A stretch of DNA of 26,681 bases from the NCBI GenBank assembly GCA_000444245.1, contig ATSW01008062.1, forward strand, positions 1 through 26,681, written 5' to 3'. Within the stretch, counting starts at the first letter, position 1; each line of letters opens with the position of its first letter. Source of the DNA: Botryllus schlosseri (Eukaryota; Chordata; Ascidiacea; Stolidobranchia; Styelidae). The notes beneath the pieces are model-generated. The model made no database searches, had not been told where the DNA came from, and saw nothing but the letters and a program-made list of their open reading frames with translations. Positions 1 to 10,628 of the stretch are shown in pieces. A program made the position numbers and the translations under genes.

Positions 1-424
1 GTTCCTGCCAACGGGTATACCCCCGGATATGTCCAATTCCTATTGAGGGGGCCTATACCTTTACAAACACACCTCACTCAACTCTACCGGTAAATCAGAT
101 TACGTGAACAGAGACAGGATGAAAATTGATAGCAATACATGCAATTCCCGATCATATTGACCGATTCAGTCATGAAACTAAAGAAATTTCTCGCGCTTCG
201 CGCGTTTAGGCGAGAAAAACTGATTCACTCAACGCACTCCCAATGCAGCAGATAAGTAGCGGTAAACAGTGTAAGTTTTGAAATCTCGCCAGGGCAATAA
301 AACTACTCCGAAATAGCCATGGCGACTGTTTGGGTCCGTTTCATACCGTAGTATTCGTGCGGCCCCGACCGTACTCTGAAATTCTAAATTTGGCCCTCAC
401 ACCGAAAAAGTTTGGGAACCACTG
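1..424. mobile_element. Right end of a hAT-like DNA transposon, cut by window edge
   Basis: The stretch ends in TTTGGGAACCACTG, the inverted form of the CAGTGGTTCCCAAA terminus seen on many hAT elements and on other elements in this window. The left end is not in the window, so the target duplication cannot be tested. A hairpin with a perfect 8-bp stem (TTTCTCGC at 187-194, GCGAGAAA at 210-217) lies inside; such GC-rich hairpins are common in non-autonomous hAT elements. No transposase frame is visible. The leftmost part may belong to something else. Confidence 0.45.
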
Positions 425-954
425 CTCTAAACTGTGATTGATTGGAGCCAAAGCATGCGAGGCACGAGACGCGATAGATCCGGCCAGCGAAGACATTTTG
501 CTCACTAGGCCTATTGTGAATGCAATTGTTCAGGCGAGCGTAACCAGGCCTGTTGCAAATGAGAGTGTTTAGGCCAGCCATTATATCTTGGACACCTGGC
601 CTGCTCTAGATGCGATTTTTTGCTTGCATACAAATAACAAGCCAACTCAACAGGAGATTGTGTGCTGTTGTGCTACACACACAAATCTCGCTGATTGGCA
701 ACATGCTTCTTGCTAATTGGCAGCGCCTAACACTGATTATATGAATTACTGACTGTGCTGCACGATTGACAACAAATAAAAAGAAAGGTGTGATATCAAG
801 TTTTTATTTTGAGGGAGTTTTTTTAATTGAGAGTAGTTGTACATACCCATACATAACACGCACCCTCCCTTCCGACTTTTGTGTAATATACTTGAAAAAT
901 TACGGTAATAGGAGTGTCATGGTATGTTGTGTATCAAGCTGTGATCTTCTCTGA
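425..954. other. Non-coding stretch with weak internal repeats
   Basis: No gene is recognisable. Between about 480 and 620 there are three to four diverged repeats of roughly 40-50 bases, each starting near AGGCCTRTTG or TGGCCTGCTC and followed by a GAATGCAATTG / AAATGAGAGTG type segment. The remaining sequence is AT-rich and unique within the window. The small + frame at 766-954 has no similarity I recognise and no relation to the zinc-finger family. Confidence 0.3.
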
Positions 955-1002
955 TTTGAAAACCTGCTTTTCATCATTTGATCCATTGAGAATTTTTGCA
1001 AT

Positions 1003-1145
1003 GATCGCCCTTCGCCCTGACACACAGTGCGATAACATCAGTAGCCTACAAATATGAAATTATTTTGGATGAAGTGTAACTAGCATCATTTCACTTTAAG
1101 CACAAAAGGGTGGATATTCAAACGTTTCAAGTCATTGTTACTGTC
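1003..1145 (+). repeat. Conserved upstream block, copy 1 (before A)
   Basis: A block of about 145 bases recurs at about 4160, 13345, 14830, 20440 and 25563. Shared landmarks are GATCGACCCT near its start and GATATTTAAACGTTTCAA followed by TCATTGTTACTG near its end (here GGATATTCAAACGTTTCAA, 1112-1130). Its position before the gene, and an AT-rich TATTTAAA-like core, make a promoter or first exon possible, but this is inference. Confidence 0.5.
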
Positions 1146-1303
1146 CTAATTTTGTTGCATAATAAGCCCTACTGGAATATTTGATTCAAAGTTGATACTC
1201 GTGATCGAATTCAATCACTTGATTACTCTATTTTACCCAGCCATAGCTGCTGCACCTGATTGAATTTTGTCCTTCATGTGAACAATGAAGTTTTGATGTA
1301 GAC

Positions 1304-2149
1304 CAGGAGTTTCAAACATACGGCACGCCAGATTATTTCATGATTTCATCTGGCCCCCGAAGTTATCTTGAGTAGTTTGAAAAAGGCTTGATTCATTCAG
1401 CAAATTTACAACAAATGTTGACGCATAAGAAATACTTTCATTAAATAATCCTTCAACCCAGCAAATGTCGAGCATGCTTGTTCAATTTGTTCATGGGTCT
1501 CGTTATATTCAATGCAACTGCGGTGATGCGGTTTCATTCTAGTTACCATCAGGAACAGGTCAGTGACATTGACGCCGAATTTTGAGAAAGTAAAAAAGCG
1601 CACACCGAGCTCCCAGTTTTCTGGAAGAATCAATCAAAAAGTGTTTATTCGCAGAGGCGAAAACGCCTCTATGGAATCATTATATGCGGGTTACACGGAG
1701 AATAAATAAGTTACACAAAAATATTATTCGAATCTGTGGTCGTACTGCTGTGCCACTTTTGACTCAAAAGGTCCCCGGCGGCCAGAGAAACCCGAATCGC
1801 AATTTAATAATGGTACACCACATTCAAATGTCAGAGTTTATGGTTAAATCTCATGTATTCCTCACAACGCATACGCAGGGCTGACGTCAGATTTTGACTG
1901 AATCCAAGAGAGCATAGAAATATGCCAACATATATCGTCATTAGAGCCACTCGTTTAGCGGTTCATGTCTGTCAATCACCGTTTAGGTGCCAATTCCATT
2001 ATTCGCGAATAAAGGTATTGCTAGAACAGTACCCTATTCAAGTGAAAAACATGGGCATGAGGTAACATTTGAAGTCGTATAATTGGTCCGGCCTGGATTG
2101 ATCTCAAGTTGAATCCGGCCCGCGACGCAATTTGAGTTTGACACCCCTG
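1304..2149. mobile_element. hAT-like non-autonomous transposon inside unit 1
   Basis: The 846-bp insert is flanked by a perfect 8-bp duplication, ATGTAGAC (1296-1303 and 2150-2157), the length typical of hAT elements. Its ends are CAGGAGTTTCAAAC and GTTTGACACCCCTG, an inverted repeat matching at 12 of 14 positions. Sister units have the uninterrupted site (TGACGTAGAC at about 4470, TGACGTAGAT at about 7516), so the insertion followed unit duplication. A perfect hairpin, AGAGGCG-AAAA-CGCCTCT (1653-1670), lies near the middle. Neither strand has a recognisable transposase; the 75-codon minus frame at 1406-1633 is unidentified. Confidence 0.88.
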
Positions 2150-2651
2150 ATGTAGACTCTGCATTTGCATACACGTTTTGAAATTCCGCCCTGGTCACAA
2201 AGATGCATGTTGTTATTCAGACTACTCATTTGCGTATTTGCCACACACTAATCTTTCTATTGCTCTTTTATGTGTGTTAGTTTTGGCATGCTTTGGACAT
2301 TGCTACTTCCACTTTCATTAGAGTATAAATTCACAATATTGGTGGTACGACTATTTGTGTACCAACAATGACTACTTTGTTGATGACTTCACACCATCAT
2401 CGTGCTTCAATTAGTCTTGGAATGCTTTGAAAATTGTTACTTTACCTTGAAAAAATGAAAAAATTTCCAATGATATAAATTCGCCTTGTGAAAGATTGTT
2501 TTTGCCACCTTTGGCTATGCTTTGTAGCGAATGATCAACTTCTGTTATTTGAAAAGCTGCTTTTCATGCTCTAATCTTTTTTTAGCACTTTATCATAAAC
2601 CACATTATTGTTAATATTTATCACTGGATGTCAAGCGTGTTGTATTGGATC

Positions 2652-3624
2652 ATGTCGACGTCACAGAAAAAAATCCTGCATGAGTAATAATACCTGGTGG
2701 AGTCGATTCAAAGCGCTATGGCGGCTCCAGAGAAAATATTTGTGAGGTCTGTGGAAAAAGATTCAAAAGCAAATCTCATTTCGGACGCCATAGGTAACAA
2801 AAACTTTGCGTGTGACATATGCGGGAAGAAGTTTTTGCGGCGGTCTCATCTAGTTCTTCATTCTCCATACCACACGGGAAAGAAAGACTACAAGTGTGAT
2901 GTATGTGAGAAGCTATTCAGCCATAAATCAAACATAAGAAATCACATGAAACTTCACGCCGGATTTAAAGCATTTGCGTGTGATATCTGTGTGAAACCAT
3001 TCATCAACAAACATCAGGAGGTAGCTCACATGATGAATTGAAAGAGTTCGAATGTGACATATGCGGAAAAGATTTGTGAGAAGGTCTAAGCTAAAAGATC
3101 ATTCTTCCACCCAAAAGAATAGAAGACTATAAGTGCAATGTATGTGGGAAATTATTTACCACAAAATCTGAACTGAAAATACACGTGAAATTCCATGACG
3201 GAGAGAAAGAACTTGAGTGTCGTGTATGCGGTATATGTTTTGTCACAAATAGTTATTTGAAAAAACAATATTTGATTCATACCAGAGCGAAATATTACAA
3301 ATGTCATATATGTCGGAACGGTTTTGCATTGAAATGTAATCTTAAACATCAATATTTGACACATACCGACCAGAAGGAATATGAATGCGACATTTGCGGA
3401 AGAGGCTTTCGACGAAATTTTGAACTGAAACGTCCTTTTTCCAGCCATATGCACAAGAAAAAATATGCGTGTGACATTTGCGGTAAGGAATTTCGTTGGA
3501 GATCATACATTGATGTACACATGATGATGGTCCACCTGGAGCAAAATAGTACGAGTGGGATATATGCGGAAAAGGTGTTGTGAGAAAGTTTTGGTTAGAA
3601 AATCATTATTCCATGCACGCGTAA
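2652..3624 (+). pseudogene. C2H2 zinc-finger pseudogene A
   Basis: About eleven finger modules can be traced, but no single frame spans them. The conserved start codon of the paralogs is GTC here (2654-2656). Finger 1 (CEVCGKRFKSKSHFGRH) lies in a different frame from fingers 2-4 and ends in TAA. A deletion of about 11 bases after finger 4 and a lost base in finger 5 shift the frame again. Finger 6 (CNVCGKLFTTKSELKIH) opens the last long frame, at about 3137-3583. Three successive fingers there have lost the first zinc-binding His (Gln, Gln and Pro), while the RWRS-type finger is intact with an HX4H spacing. A finger remnant with Cys-to-Trp follows. The acceptor AG is at 2584-2585. Clearly non-functional as a full array; short finger peptides could still be translated. 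Confidence 0.85.
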
Positions 3625-3660
3625 ACGAAATAGGTCTACCAGTGTTAAGAATTAGACTTG

Positions 3661-4159
3661 TAGACGTAACAGAATTTCATGCGGAAGTAAAAGTGCAATA
3701 TATGAGGAAATTTTTTTTGTGAAAAATCAGTTGACGACCTAGTGACTGGAGTGAAATTTTATTGGATGAAATTCTATGACAGCTGTTTGATGAAAACCGT
3801 AATATGAATGTGACAGAATATTTTTTCGTTAATTACAATTACAGTGCTATTTTATTCTCCACTATTTGTTCCTTGCTGGTCTCGGCGATGCATCTTCTTA
3901 TACAGAATGCTTACTTGTGTAGCCTACTTTCAAACCCTTGTGTTTTACTCCAAATAGGTTTGCCATGATTTGTAATTTGCTAAATTTTTTGTACTTAAGT
4001 AGAAATCCATGGTATCGGCTCTACTTCTGCTTGATTACCAACAACGTCTAATTTGACTTCTTCTAACTAGGCCTATATTGAGTATCAAACAGTGATGATA
4101 TGTCATTTGAAAAGCTGCTTATTATGAATTATTCTAATAAAAAATTTTGCAAGCAACAT
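3661..4159 (+). other. 3' flank of copy A, non-coding
   Basis: No gene is seen. The stretch aligns with the 3' flank of B (about 6820-7195), including the run from CAGTGCTATTTT to the AAGTAGAAATCC motif near 3994. It closes unit 1. A clear AATAAA signal close to the last finger remnant was not found. Confidence 0.4.
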
Positions 4160-4305
4160 TTTATCGACCCTCACATTTGACACGAAGTACTATAACATAG
4201 TTTTAGTCTAGAAATATGAGATTACTTTGAATGAAATATAGTTAGCATAATTTTCCCTAACGCCCCAAGAAAATGCATATTCAAATGTTCTAAGTCATTA
4301 TTTCT
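4160..4305 (+). repeat. Conserved upstream block, copy 2 (before B)
   Basis: Landmarks are ATCGACCCTCACATTTGACA near 4163 and GCATATTCAAATGTTC near 4276, followed by TCATTATTTCTGTTG. It is more diverged than the copies at 14830, 20440 and 25563. Confidence 0.45.
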
Positions 4306-5610
4306 GTTGCTATATGCTGCTATATAGCCTAATAAGTCATACCGGAATATTTGATTCAAAGTTTATATTCGTTTCGTAATCGAATACTTAGGTACTCTAG
4401 TTTACCCAGCCACAGCCGCTGAATCTGCTTAAATTTTGCCCTGAATATGAACAATGAAATTATGACGTAGACTATTTATGATCGCACTGTTCAATATTTC
4501 AAAAGATACAGGTTTCTCAAGTCCGCCTCAATCTCGAATATGCATTTAGGTATGAGGACTACATAATTAGTACTTATCACACCGTAATCTTTCCACTGCT
4601 CTTTTTTTCCAATTGCTACTTTTACTTGTAAATGAGTAAAAATTCGCAATACGTACTTGAAAGATTGTTTGAGATACTACCTGGACTTCAATCTATATGA
4701 TACCCAAAACGTTACCAATGCGTTTATTTCTTGTGTCATTTCACTACACTGACCTTATTTTACATGTCATTTATAATTACCAAATTACATTCCGTTAAAT
4801 ATGATCTGTTTCTTGATTAAAGGTTTTGATCATTATGTGTGATTCCATGACAAAGGCCACCATTGAAACACCAAATTATTCTGATAATAATCGTGACCAC
4901 TGAACAATGAACATACAGGTAAATTTGGAGGGAAACGCACGGACTCCCGAATTGTAACTTGTACGCATACTCTATATGAATACTACATCCCCTTCTATCA
5001 GAAGCTTAACTTGTTCCCTTTCTCGATGTTGACTTTTTCAAGTTGAATACCTAGTTACCTAACTTCTTATCACTGTCATGAGTGAAATTGCATCACATTT
5101 ATGCGATATAGGCTTTTGTAGTGTGATTTTGACAGATTTTGCACCGATCTCACCTATTGTCATTGGCATCATTCATTCCGTGCTTGTATTGAAATTGTGA
5201 CATCCACTTGCAGTTGAGTGGAAATTCACATTATTGCTTGTACTTCTACTTGTGTACCAACAATGATTACAGGCCACTCTTCACTAAGTACTTGACACAC
5301 TACCATCTTTCTCATGTACCTTCCTGTAGTTTTGGCATGGCTTGGAAAATCTACTTCCACTTGTAATTGAGTAGAAATTCACAGTATTTGTTTACCTCCT
5401 ACTTGTTTACCAGCAATCCAAGACCATCATTCTGCTTCAATTAGTTTTGCATATCCGCCTATGCTGTGTATCGTATTGTGAACTTCTGTGATTTCGAAAC
5501 GTACATTTCATCCCATATACCTTTAAAAATTTTAGCACTATGTAATAATCCATATTATCTTTGATCCTACTTACCGTGACGTTAAAGAAAAGGCTGTTGT
5601 ATTGAATCAT

Positions 5611-6719
5611 ATGGATGTGACAGAACTAAATTCTTTGTGCCGAGTAAGGAATTGTGCATCCGATTCACAACGTGATGAAGACTTCAGGGAAAATACCTGT
5701 GAGATCTGCGGAAAAGGATTTACCATGAAGTTTAGTATGGGGTTCCATATGAAAACTCACACAGGAGACAAGGAATTTGAGTGTGACATATGCGGGAAAA
5801 GATTTATGCAGAGGTCTCACCTCCTTATTCATACTCCAGTCCACACAGGAAAGAAAGATTACAAGTGTGAGGTATGCGGAAAGTCATTTACCTACGAATC
5901 CAATATGAATCAACACATGAAAATTCATATCGCATTTAAAGAATTCGAATGCTATATATGTGTGAAACCCTTCATTGACAATTGGAGCATGACAAAACAC
6001 ATGGAAAGTCATACCGGATTCAAGCCATGATCAACATTTGCGGGCAAAGTTCTGTTCAAAGGTTTCAACTAATATGTGATGTATGTGAGAAGCCATTCAG
6101 CAATAAATCCAATATGAGAAATCACATGAAACTTCACGTCGGGTTTAAAGAGTTTGCGTGTGATATATGTGCGAAACCATTCAACACCAAACATCAAATG
6201 AAAATTCACGTCGAATTGAAAAAGTTTGAATGTGACATATGCGGTGAAAGATTTGTGGAAAGAAATGAGCTAAAATGTCATTTTTTCGCCCACATGGGAA
6301 TAAAAAACTATCAATGTGATGTATGCGGGAAATAATTCATCACCAAATCTGCACTTGGAATCCACTGCAAATTTCATGGAGTGAAGGAGTTCGGGTGTGA
6401 TGTGTGCGGCAAAGCTTTTGTAATGGAAAGTAATTTGAGAAGCCACTATTTGATTCATACTGGAGCGAAAAATTACAACTGTCATGTATGCGGAAAGAAT
6501 TTTGTACGGAACCATCATCTCAAACGTCATTATTTGACTCATACCGACAAGAAGGAATATGAGTGCAATATTTGCAGAAAAGGCTTCAGACTGATATCTG
6601 CAGTCAAACAACATTTCGCGACTCATACCAATAAAAAGGAATATACATGTCACATTTGCGGTAAGGGATTCCGTTGGAGATCATGCATTGAAGTACACAT
6701 GAACAATGCACACTTTTAA
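5611..6719 (+). pseudogene. C2H2 zinc-finger pseudogene B with internal finger duplication
   Basis: The start ATG at 5611 gives the family leader MDVTELNS. Frame one (5611-6030, 139 codons) holds four fingers: CEICGKGFTMKFSMGFH, CDICGKRFMQRSHLLIH, CEVCGKSFTYESNMNQH and CYICVKPFIDNWSMTKH. It then shifts frame and runs on through a shortened finger-2-like piece (ICGQSSVQRFQL), second versions of fingers 3 and 4, fingers 5-8, one extra finger and the RWRS finger, to TAA at 6717-6719. Within the second frame the only stop is TAA at 6333-6335, where paralog H has TCA. The second finger 4 has lost about four residues and one His. Fingers 10 and 11 survive as remnants to about 6835. The acceptor AG is at 5534-5535. 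Full-length product looks lost; a downstream product of five good fingers would need its own start. Confidence 0.85.
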
Positions 6720-7195
6720 GCAAAAAAGCACGAGTGTGATATACCCAGAAAATGTTCTGTGAAAAAGTATTGGTTAGAAAATAATTAAATACCAGTGTTA
6801 AGTATATGGGAGACGATTCACTATCAATTTAAACTTGTAGACACAACAAGAATCCCGCCGAATCAACACTGCAATATATCCATAAAAGGTTTTGTTGAAA
6901 AATTAGTTGATGATTTACTAAAGCAGATCACTGTCGTGAGTGAGTGGGTGAGCAATATGGATATGACAATGTTTTTTTCGGTAATTGCACCCACAGTGCT
7001 ATTTTCATCGCCATTATTCATTTCTTGCTAAATCTGAAAATGCAACTACTTATACATACTGCTTACGTGTGTTGCCAATTTCTCAAACCTTAGTTTTATA
7101 CATCAAATATGTTTGGCAAGATGTGTAAATTGACACGTTTTCTTGTATTTGAGTGGAGTTCCGCTTGAATACCGGCAGCGACTTATTAGACTTTT
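6720..7195 (+). other. Remnant fingers and 3' flank of copy B
   Basis: Directly after the TAA, the sequence GAGTGTGATATACCCAGAAA is finger 10 with its second Cys changed. The run TACCAGTGTTAAGTATATGG near 6790 is finger 11 with a stop after the first Cys. Beyond about 6840 the sequence is non-coding and matches the 3' flank of copy A. The 78-codon frame at 6795-7031 is chance open sequence across these remnants. Confidence 0.5.
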
Positions 7196-7345
7196 TCTGA
7201 GTACTATGATTTTCCATGTATAATACACCATGTACCACCGTGTATAATATGCACACTGAAAATTGCATAGAGATTATGAGAAAAAGCCTGTACCCATGTA
7301 TAGTACGCACCCTGCACAAGTAGTACTTGTATAGGACATGCATAA
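7196..7345. mobile_element. Possible remnant of a TA-targeting DNA transposon
   Basis: Variants of CCATGTATAATACRCACC occur at about 7214, 7237 and 7296. The left segment GATTTTCCATGTATAATA closely resembles the start of an insert at the window end (TAATTTTCCATGTATAATGC, about 26468). Such ends recall pogo/Tc1-type elements, which insert at TA, but the inverted repeats are poorly preserved here. The stretch sits at the end of unit 2, where homology to unit 1 stops. Family assignment is tentative. Confidence 0.3.
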
Positions 7346-8023
7346 ATGCCTAATATGCAACCTTTCGTGTTGACCAACTTGCGTGTATGATAAGTTACCA
7401 GCGATGGTTTTGTTTTAGCATTAGCATAAATCGATTACTCACGTTGAAATCCAATCGCGACGATTCGATGTCATTCTGTTTTGTGATGTATATAGGAGCA
7501 ATGAAGTTGTGACGTAGATTCTGTATGATCACAAACGTTCATTGTTTCAAACGATTCACGTTTCAAATTCGGCCCTGGTTGCGAATATGTATCTGGTTAT
7601 TCAGAATACTTATTGATTTCTTGTCACATTGTAATCTTTCCGCAGTTCTTTTATGTAGTTTTCGCATTCCTTGGATATTGCTACTTCCACATTTCAAGTA
7701 GAGTAAAGACTCACAAGATTGGGTGGTCCTGATTCTTGTGTGCCAACAATGACAACTTCCATGATGATCTCATGCTATCATTCTGCTTTAAATAATTTTG
7801 ATATTCTTTGATAATCGCTACTTTAACTTCTAACTAATAATATTAATTCTGCTTTTACTTGGAAGATTGTCTTGACCTCATCTGGCTGTGTATCGAATAG
7901 TGAATTTGAGAAGATGATTTTCATGATTTAATCTTTTGAACATTTCAGCACACAGTATTAATCCATATTCTTCGTTATATTAATTACGGTGACGGTAAAG
8001 AATTGGCTTTCATATTGAACAGT

Positions 8024-8994
8024 ATGGACGTCACAGCCACAACTATTTCACATCAAGTAAGAAATGGCGGAGTCGACTCAAAACGTCATGACAGCTTCTG
8101 TGACTATATTTGTGAGGTCGGTGGAAAAAAAATTAAAAAACAAGTCTCATTTGAGAAGTCATATGAAAAACTTTGAGTGTGACATATGCGGGAAAAGTTT
8201 TTGTGGCGGTCTCATCTAGTTCTTCATTCTTCAATCTACACGGGAAAGAAAGACTACAAGTGCGATGCATGCGAGGAGCTTTTCAACATCAAATCCAATA
8301 TGGGGAGCCACATGAAAATTCATGTCGGATTTAATAATTTCATTTGTGATATATGTGCAAAATCATTCATGCGAAAACTGGAAATGATAAATCATGATAA
8401 ATCACATATCAATTCACGCCAAATTGGAAGAGATGGAATGTGAGGTATGCGGGAAAGATTTGCGGAACTGTCTACGCCTAAATATCATTTTTCCGCCCAA
8501 AATGGAATCAAAACTTATAAATGTGATATATGCGGAAAACCATCCATCAGAAAATCTGAACCGAGAAGCCATTTGAAATTTAATGACAGAGCGAGGGAGA
8601 TTTGGTGTGATCTGTGCGGCGAAGGATTTGTAACAAAAGGTAATTTAAAAGCACGTTGTTTGACTCATACCGGAGTGGAATATTATGACTGTCATATATG
8701 CGGAAGAACTTCTAGCCGAAAAGAGTGAAACTTCAATATTTGATTCGCATCGGCGTGTAGGAACATAAGTGCGGCATTTGGTCATAGGTCAAGCATCAAA
8801 CCGCACATGAAGAGAATCCACTCAGAAACGTAGAGTATGAGTGTGTTGTATGCGGGAAATGTTTTGTGGAAAAGCGTGATCTGGACTATCATTATTCCAT
8901 CCACATGCATGAGAAATACCAAGGCGAAGTATGTGGGAAATCATTCAATTTCAAATCCAACTTGAGAAGTCATATCAAGATTCACATGAAGTAA
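8024..8994 (+). pseudogene. C2H2 zinc-finger pseudogene C, heavily broken
   Basis: The ATG at 8024 starts the family leader MDVTATT, but this frame stops after 50 codons (TGA 8174-8176), and its first finger has Gly for the second Cys. Fingers continue in other frames: REKFLWRSHLVLH (8186 on), CDACEELFNIKSNMGSH, CDICAKSFMRKLEMINH with a small tandem duplication of ATAAATCATG type, then CDICGKPSIRKSEPRSH, CDLCGEGFVTKGNLKARC and CHICGRTSSRKE (8447-8728). Finger 9 has an internal deletion. Finger 10 (CVVCGKCFVEKRDLDYH) is intact in another frame. Finger 11 has Gly for its first Cys and ends with TAA at 8992-8994. The order matches the 11-finger layout of H. At least four frame changes rule out a full-length product. 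Confidence 0.85.
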
Positions 8995-9247
8995 AACGTC
9001 TTCATGCAATAACTACGGTTAGGCATAATTCAAAAATCATTCTCCTGTGCGTTCAGGAAATCTACAGAAAATGTGGACGGAAAAGACCATAGAACAATTC
9101 AATCTAGATGAATTGTAGTTGCCAAGACCATCAATGCATCAACGGAAAATTCATTCATGACAGATGCGAAACCATTTCGAACAGCTAAAGTGAAGTAGTT
9201 GCAGCACGGCTGACTGAAAATGTATTCGATGTCGGCCGCATGACACC

Positions 9248-9253
9248 AATAAA
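9248..9253 (+). other. AATAAA, candidate poly(A) signal of copy C
   Basis: AATAAA lies about 255 bases after the finger-11 stop, within CACCAATAAACATTGAAAGC. The same hexamer in the same context follows copy D (12590-12595); in G the context reads CCAGTAACCATTG, without the signal. Conservation of position supports a shared ancestral 3' end. Confidence 0.4.
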
Positions 9254-9345
9254 CATTGAAAGCACATTACTCGGCGCAAATTCAAGTGTAAGCATGGTTC
9301 TGCCTCACCTCTCCTTTCGCGCTGTATTTTTGAATAATATGTATT

Positions 9346-10620
9346 GAAAATTCATCATTTTACGTGAAAAAATATTCAAATTCAGTTATTTACGAGCATC
9401 TGTGTAAAATATCAATAATCAATCTTCACAGGTGTTCATAATTTTCGCTTACTCACACTGACGACAGGTGATGCAGTGCCTCATTGGTCTGCACGTCACT
9501 GAGTGATGGTATTTCTATTTGATTTAATTGTGTATCCATAACGATTGCTTGGAGATATTGTACTTTCGTTTTGAACTCAAGATTGTTCTATAATATAACC
9601 AGCTCCTCAATCATTTCATGTTGGGAAGCTTCATAGGATGGATGGAGTATCCGGTAAGGGTATTTAGGGAGAGGTAATCTGTATCCAATATCACCATTCC
9701 TAAGCTCAACTCTCCCTCCTCTCGAATCCAAAATCTAGCTCTGTTATTATCTTAGTAATAATAACTCAATGCTCATTTGTGTCTCGTCTGTGACAGTGGG
9801 AGTAATTAGTGAATCAATTTACATTGCCGCCGAAGATCTCGCTCTCCCCATTGCGTGTTCAATTAAGCATGTGACCTAAGATTGTGTCATTAGCAGATCC
9901 CTACAGTACCAAAACAGATTGTTCTAATCAAATGTCCGTTACGGAATCTATCATATATTGATCCAATTTGCAATGATCTAGTTCGGTTGTTGTGCAGGTT
10001 TCCATATTCCCAGTCTTTTCGTGTTTCTGGCCTATGGCACATCTGCTAATGGTCCTGCTTTAACGCGCTTGGCAAGTAGTAAAAACATCAAAGCCTAGGA
10101 AAATTAGGCTGCTCCGTGACTCACGTCGAGTGATAGTGCTACATCAATGTTCAATGTAATGTTGTAATGACGAGAACTTATAGTCTTGGCCTGGACAATT
10201 CGCAATTGTAACTTTTGCACGGCCAATGCATTTAGAAATGCATTCTTATTGCAAGCCTAAGCCTGCACCAGACCACTGTTATTCGTGTGATGCAATCGCA
10301 CAAGCTCGAGCGTTAATTGGACTTTACCATCTCCACACACCAAAAATACTACACCATCTTAGCAGAGAGTAGATATCATATTGATTTAAAACAAAATTAA
10401 TCCAGATCACATGCAAAAACAGGCTGAACAATTGATACAAACGACGACGGACTCTAATTCATTTGCGTATCTTCACTGCTCTCGTGTTCGTATTTGAGCG
10501 CAAAATGGAGAGGTCTTCGGCTGTGCTGTAATATGATCTTTGCATACTTTCATCATAACATCCTCGCTTTGGTTATTAAGGTTGAGATACCTCGCTGTCT
10601 CTCTTTTTGCTGTTCTCTTA
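9346..10620. other. Gene-free stretch unique within the window
   Basis: I see no coding region, RNA gene or repeat of the flanking units. It separates unit 3 from the block of units D-H. A small inverted repeat, AATGCATTTAGAAATGCATT (about 10228-10247), is present. The short frames at 10494-10725 run into the hAT element and are not supported. Confidence 0.4.
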
Positions 10621-10628
10621 GCTTACGG

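Larger units (their letters stand above)
955..4090 (+). repeat. Tandem unit 1, carrying pseudogene A
   Basis: This unit aligns by eye with unit 2 (about 4091-7195) along upstream block, intron-like region, finger array and 3' flank. Matched landmarks include TGGAATATTTGATTCAAAGT (1172; also 4342), the segment TTTACCCAGCCA (1234; 4401) and the downstream segment around ACAGTGCTATTTT (3841; 7002). The unit is lengthened by the hAT element at 1304-2149. Boundaries are approximate. Confidence 0.65.
4091..7195 (+). repeat. Tandem unit 2, carrying pseudogene B
   Basis: The order matches unit 1 without the hAT insertion: upstream block, ATTTGATTCAAAGT segment, long intron-like stretch, acceptor, array, 3' flank. 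The intron-like stretch (about 4500-5535) is longer than in unit 1 because the 70-base motif GTAATTGAGTAGAAATTCACA and its surroundings occur at least three times (about 4610, 5205, 5347). No coding frame is supported between 4091 and 5610. Confidence 0.65.
7471..9345 (+). repeat. Tandem unit 3, carrying pseudogene C
   Basis: Homology to units 1, 2 and 4 begins near GAGCAATGAAGTTGTGACGTAG (7496). It continues through the intron-like stretch with the 70-base motif at about 7675, the acceptor (AG at 7947-7948), the array and a 3' region shared with D (CACCAATAAACATTGAAAGC, 9244). The upstream block found before A, B, E, F and G is not recognisable here. No other gene is seen between 7346 and 8023. 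Confidence 0.6.

Noticed and set aside
1406-1633. 75-codon minus-strand frame inside the hAT element
   Set aside because: No transposase motif (BED finger, catalytic or dimerisation region) is visible, and its length is within chance for this composition.
3152-3454. Minus-strand frames antisense to the finger arrays (also 6270-6653, 13972-14253, 18104-18466, 23841-24029)
   Set aside because: They mirror the repetitive C2H2 coding sequence on the other strand and have no independent support.
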